Shown piece by piece: positions 62,077-64,000 of a stretch of DNA of 64,000 bases; the first letter of the stretch is position 1, and each line of letters begins with the position of its first letter. The stretch lies in the NCBI GenBank assembly GCA_017848965.1, contig JAFIHA010000025.1, positions 84,195 to 148,194 of the forward strand. The letters are read 5' to 3'. The notes below the pieces were generated by a model. The model did not search any database and had not been told where the DNA came from. It saw only the letters and a list, made by a program, of their open reading frames with translations. The DNA is from Dechloromonas aromatica (nom. nud.) (GTDB lineage Bacteria; Pseudomonadota; Gammaproteobacteria; Burkholderiales; Rhodocyclaceae). A program made the position numbers and the translations under genes.

Positions 62077-63423
62077 ATGACACCGACACCCGAAAAAATC
62101 GACACCCTGATCGAAGCCCGCTGGATCGCCACGGTGGAAACCGACGACATCCTGCACAACCACGCGATCGCGGTACGCGGCGGACGCATCCTGGACATCC
62201 TGCCGGCCGCCGAAGCGCGCCAACGCTACCAGGCCAGCGAACAGCACCGCCTCGAACAGCACATCCTGATCCCCGGCCTGATCAACCTCCACACGCACGC
62301 CGCGATGACGCTGCTGCGCGGCATCGCCGACGACAAACCGCTGATGGAATGGCTGCAGCACCACATCTGGCCGGCAGAGGGAGCGCTGGTTTCGGCGCCC
62401 TTCGTACTCGACGGCACGCGGCTGGCCTGCGCCGAAATGCTGCGCGGCGGCATCACCTGTTTCAACGACATGTATTTCTTCCCCGAAGCCGCCGCCCAGG
62501 CCGCGACGGAGTTCGGCATGCGCGCCGCGCTCGGCATCACCACGCTGGAATTCCCCGGCAACTACGCCAGCGACGCCGACGACTACATCGCCAAGGGCTT
62601 GGCCGCCCGCGAAGCCTGCCGCGATAACCCGCTGCTCAGCTTCTGCCTGGCGCCGCACGCGCCCTACACCGTGTCCGACCGCACCTTTCAGCGCATCGCC
62701 ACGCTGGCCGAGCAGCTCGACCTGCCAATCCACTGTCACATCCACGAAACCCGGCAGGAAGTCGCCGATGGCCTGCAACAGCACGGCCAGCGCCCGCTCG
62801 CCCGACTGCAGGCACTGGCCCAGCTAGGCCCCGGCTTCATCGGTGTACACGCCGTCCACCTCGACGACAAGGATATCCGACTGCTCGCCGACGCCGGCTG
62901 CAGCATCGCCCACTGCCCGACCTCCAACCTGAAGCTGGCCAGCGGCATCGCCCGTATCGCCGAAATGGACGCTGCCGGCATCAATATCGGCCTCGGCACC
63001 GATGGCGCCGCCAGCAACAACCGCCTCGACATGTTCGGCGAAATGCGCCTGGCCGCCCTGCTGGCCAAGGGCAGCAGCGGCGACGCCGCCGCCCTGCCGG
63101 CAGCGAGAGCACTGCGCATGGCCACCCTGAACGGCGCCCGGGCGCTGGGACTGGACAGCATCACCGGTTCCATCGCCTGCGGCAAACAAGCCGACCTCTG
63201 CGCAGTCTCGCTGGCTGATCTTGAATGCCAGCCCTGCTACGATCCGTTGTCGCACCTGGTGAATGTCGCCGGCCGCGAACAGGTCAGCCATGTCTGGGTG
63301 GCCGGAAACTGTCTGCTAGAGCACAAAACTTTACGGCTTGGCAAGGAATTTCGCTTGGATGCATCCGCCGCGCTATGGCAGAATAAAGCGGAAGTCTGCA
63401 CTGGGAAGGCGCATGCGCCCTGA
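62077..63423 (+). CDS. mtaD: TrzA/MtaD-type amidohydrolase (5'-methylthioadenosine/S-adenosylhomocysteine deaminase-like)
   Basis: A 448-residue metal-dependent deaminase. The metal ligands are in PGLINLHTHAAMTLLRG, HCHIHETRQE, GVHAVHLD and LGTDGAASNNRLDM. It resembles MtaD and N-ethylammeline chlorohydrolases; MTA/SAH deamination is the probable reaction but the substrate is not certain. The ATG at 62077 is preferred over 62032, which lacks family sequence. Position beside gyrA and before ompA-ubiG is typical of the group (ubiG is beyond the window). Confidence 0.87.
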   Translation: MTPTPEKIDTLIEARWIATVETDDILHNHAIAVRGGRILDILPAAEARQRYQASEQHRLEQHILIPGLINLHTHAAMTLLRGIADDKPLMEWLQHHIWPAEGALVSAPFVLDGTRLACAEMLRGGITCFNDMYFFPEAAAQAATEFGMRAALGITTLEFPGNYASDADDYIAKGLAAREACRDNPLLSFCLAPHAPYTVSDRTFQRIATLAEQLDLPIHCHIHETRQEVADGLQQHGQRPLARLQALAQLGPGFIGVHAVHLDDKDIRLLADAGCSIAHCPTSNLKLASGIARIAEMDAAGINIGLGTDGAASNNRLDMFGEMRLAALLAKGSSGDAAALPAARALRMATLNGARALGLDSITGSIACGKQADLCAVSLADLECQPCYDPLSHLVNVAGREQVSHVWVAGNCLLEHKTLRLGKEFRLDASAALWQNKAEVCTGKAHAP

Positions 63424-63466
63424 TGCAAACCGCTGAAATTTCCAATTTCTTCAACGAGGGAAGACC

Positions 63467-64000
63467 ATGATCAAGAACATCGCCAAGAAATCCCTGGCCG
63501 TTGCCCTGCTGGCGGGTATCGGCTTTGCTGCCGTCGCTCAGGAACGTGTCTATGTCATCGACCAGCGCGACGTCGTCGCCAAGAGCGGCTTCGGCCTCTG
63601 CTGGCGCACCGGCTACTGGACCCCGGCCGCCGCCGCCGCCGACAAGGCCGGTTGCGAATGCGACCGCGACCTGCTGCCGAAGGCCGCCTGTGAAGGCAAG
63701 CCGGTTGCCGCTCCGGCCGCCCCCGCCGCTCCTGTGGCCGGCGTCAAGCCGACCGGCGAAAAGGTCACCGTCGCCGCTGACGCGCTGTTCGACTTCAACA
63801 AGGCCGTGCTGCGTCCGGAAGGCAAGGCCAAGCTTGACGAGCTGGTCGCCAAGGCTGGCCAGATCAAGCTCGAAGTGATCCTCGCCGTCGGCCACACCGA
63901 CCGCATCGGCGGTGCCGCCTACAACCAGAAGCTGTCCGAGAAGCGCGCTGCCGCGGTCAAGGAATACCTGGTTGCCAAGGGTATCGAAGCCAACCGCGTC
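63467..64000 (+). CDS. OmpA-family outer-membrane protein (cut by the right edge)
   Basis: 178 codons are visible. A signal peptide (KKSLAVALLAGIGFAAVA-QE) is followed by a short cysteine-bearing region (FGLCWRTGYWTPAAAAADKAGCECDRDLL), an Ala/Pro linker and the start of an OmpA peptidoglycan-binding domain (ALFDFNKAVLRPEGKAKLDELV, VGHTDRIGGAAYNQKLSEKRAAAVKEYL). No barrel domain is present, so it is a periplasmic OmpA-like protein common in Rhodocyclales before ubiG. AGGGAAG precedes the ATG. Confidence 0.93.
   Translation, partial: MIKNIAKKSLAVALLAGIGFAAVAQERVYVIDQRDVVAKSGFGLCWRTGYWTPAAAAADKAGCECDRDLLPKAACEGKPVAAPAAPAAPVAGVKPTGEKVTVAADALFDFNKAVLRPEGKAKLDELVAKAGQIKLEVILAVGHTDRIGGAAYNQKLSEKRAAAVKEYLVAKGIEANRV

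Overview
The window is 64 kb of a high-GC bacterial chromosome. Protein families and gene order point to a betaproteobacterium, most likely of the Rhodocyclales (Dechloromonas/Azospira-like). This rests on the gyrA-serC-pheA-hisC-tyrA-aroA/cmk-rpsA-ihfB-lapA-lapB-rfaE-rfaD-cysM superoperon, the ppa-nadE-glnB group, and the mtaD-ompA pair beside gyrA. It is inferred from memory of such genomes, with no database search. No rRNA, tRNA, CRISPR array, insertion sequence or integrase was found.

Region 1 (1-4.8 kb, minus strand) is visibly more AT-rich than the rest and looks like the edge of a defence island. A very long reading frame runs off the left edge: 1075 codons from an ATG at 3227 with no stop. 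It encodes a predicted PD-(D/E)XK (Mrr-like) nuclease domain followed by a P-loop STAND-type NTPase and a long helical C-terminal part, the architecture of Avs-type antiviral proteins. Upstream is a second protein with its own D...ExK nuclease motif.

Region 2 (5-12.9 kb) holds assorted genes: an M15 peptidase, an ArsC/Spx-like reductase, an Hsp33 that keeps only two of its four zinc cysteines, an OmpA-like lipoprotein, a MarR regulator, a DapB-like dehydrogenase behind a structured leader, a GlcD-type flavoprotein, DUF3024, rimO and DUF2478.

Region 3 (about 12.4-26.8 kb) is an unusually large molybdenum/tungsten island. ModE-like operators precede two units. The first runs from an unknown acidic protein and an Xre regulator through a TonB-dependent receptor, a periplasmic binding protein, a di-haem cytochrome, a 63-residue ORF and a complete ABC transporter. 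The second is modE-modA-TauE-modB-modC-modD-nifX-like. A divergent molbindin gene sits between them. Together they suggest dedicated passage of oxyanion or chelate across both membranes, then storage, sensing and delivery to cofactor synthesis.

Region 4 (26.8-42.6 kb) carries a SIMPL-domain protein, a hypothetical protein, a response-regulator diguanylate cyclase, ppk1, lolA, ftsK, trxB, an Smr protein, the membrane pyrophosphatase hppA with a long structured leader, and glnB-nadE-ppa. Region 5 (42.6-62 kb, all minus strand) is the envelope, aromatic-amino-acid and translation superoperon. It contains an AroA-Cmk fusion, with rfbBAC and a periplasmic ATP-dependent DNA ligase lodged between tyrA and aroA. 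GyrA carries leucine at position 83. Region 6 (62-64 kb, plus strand) has an MtaD-like deaminase and an OmpA-family protein cut by the right edge.
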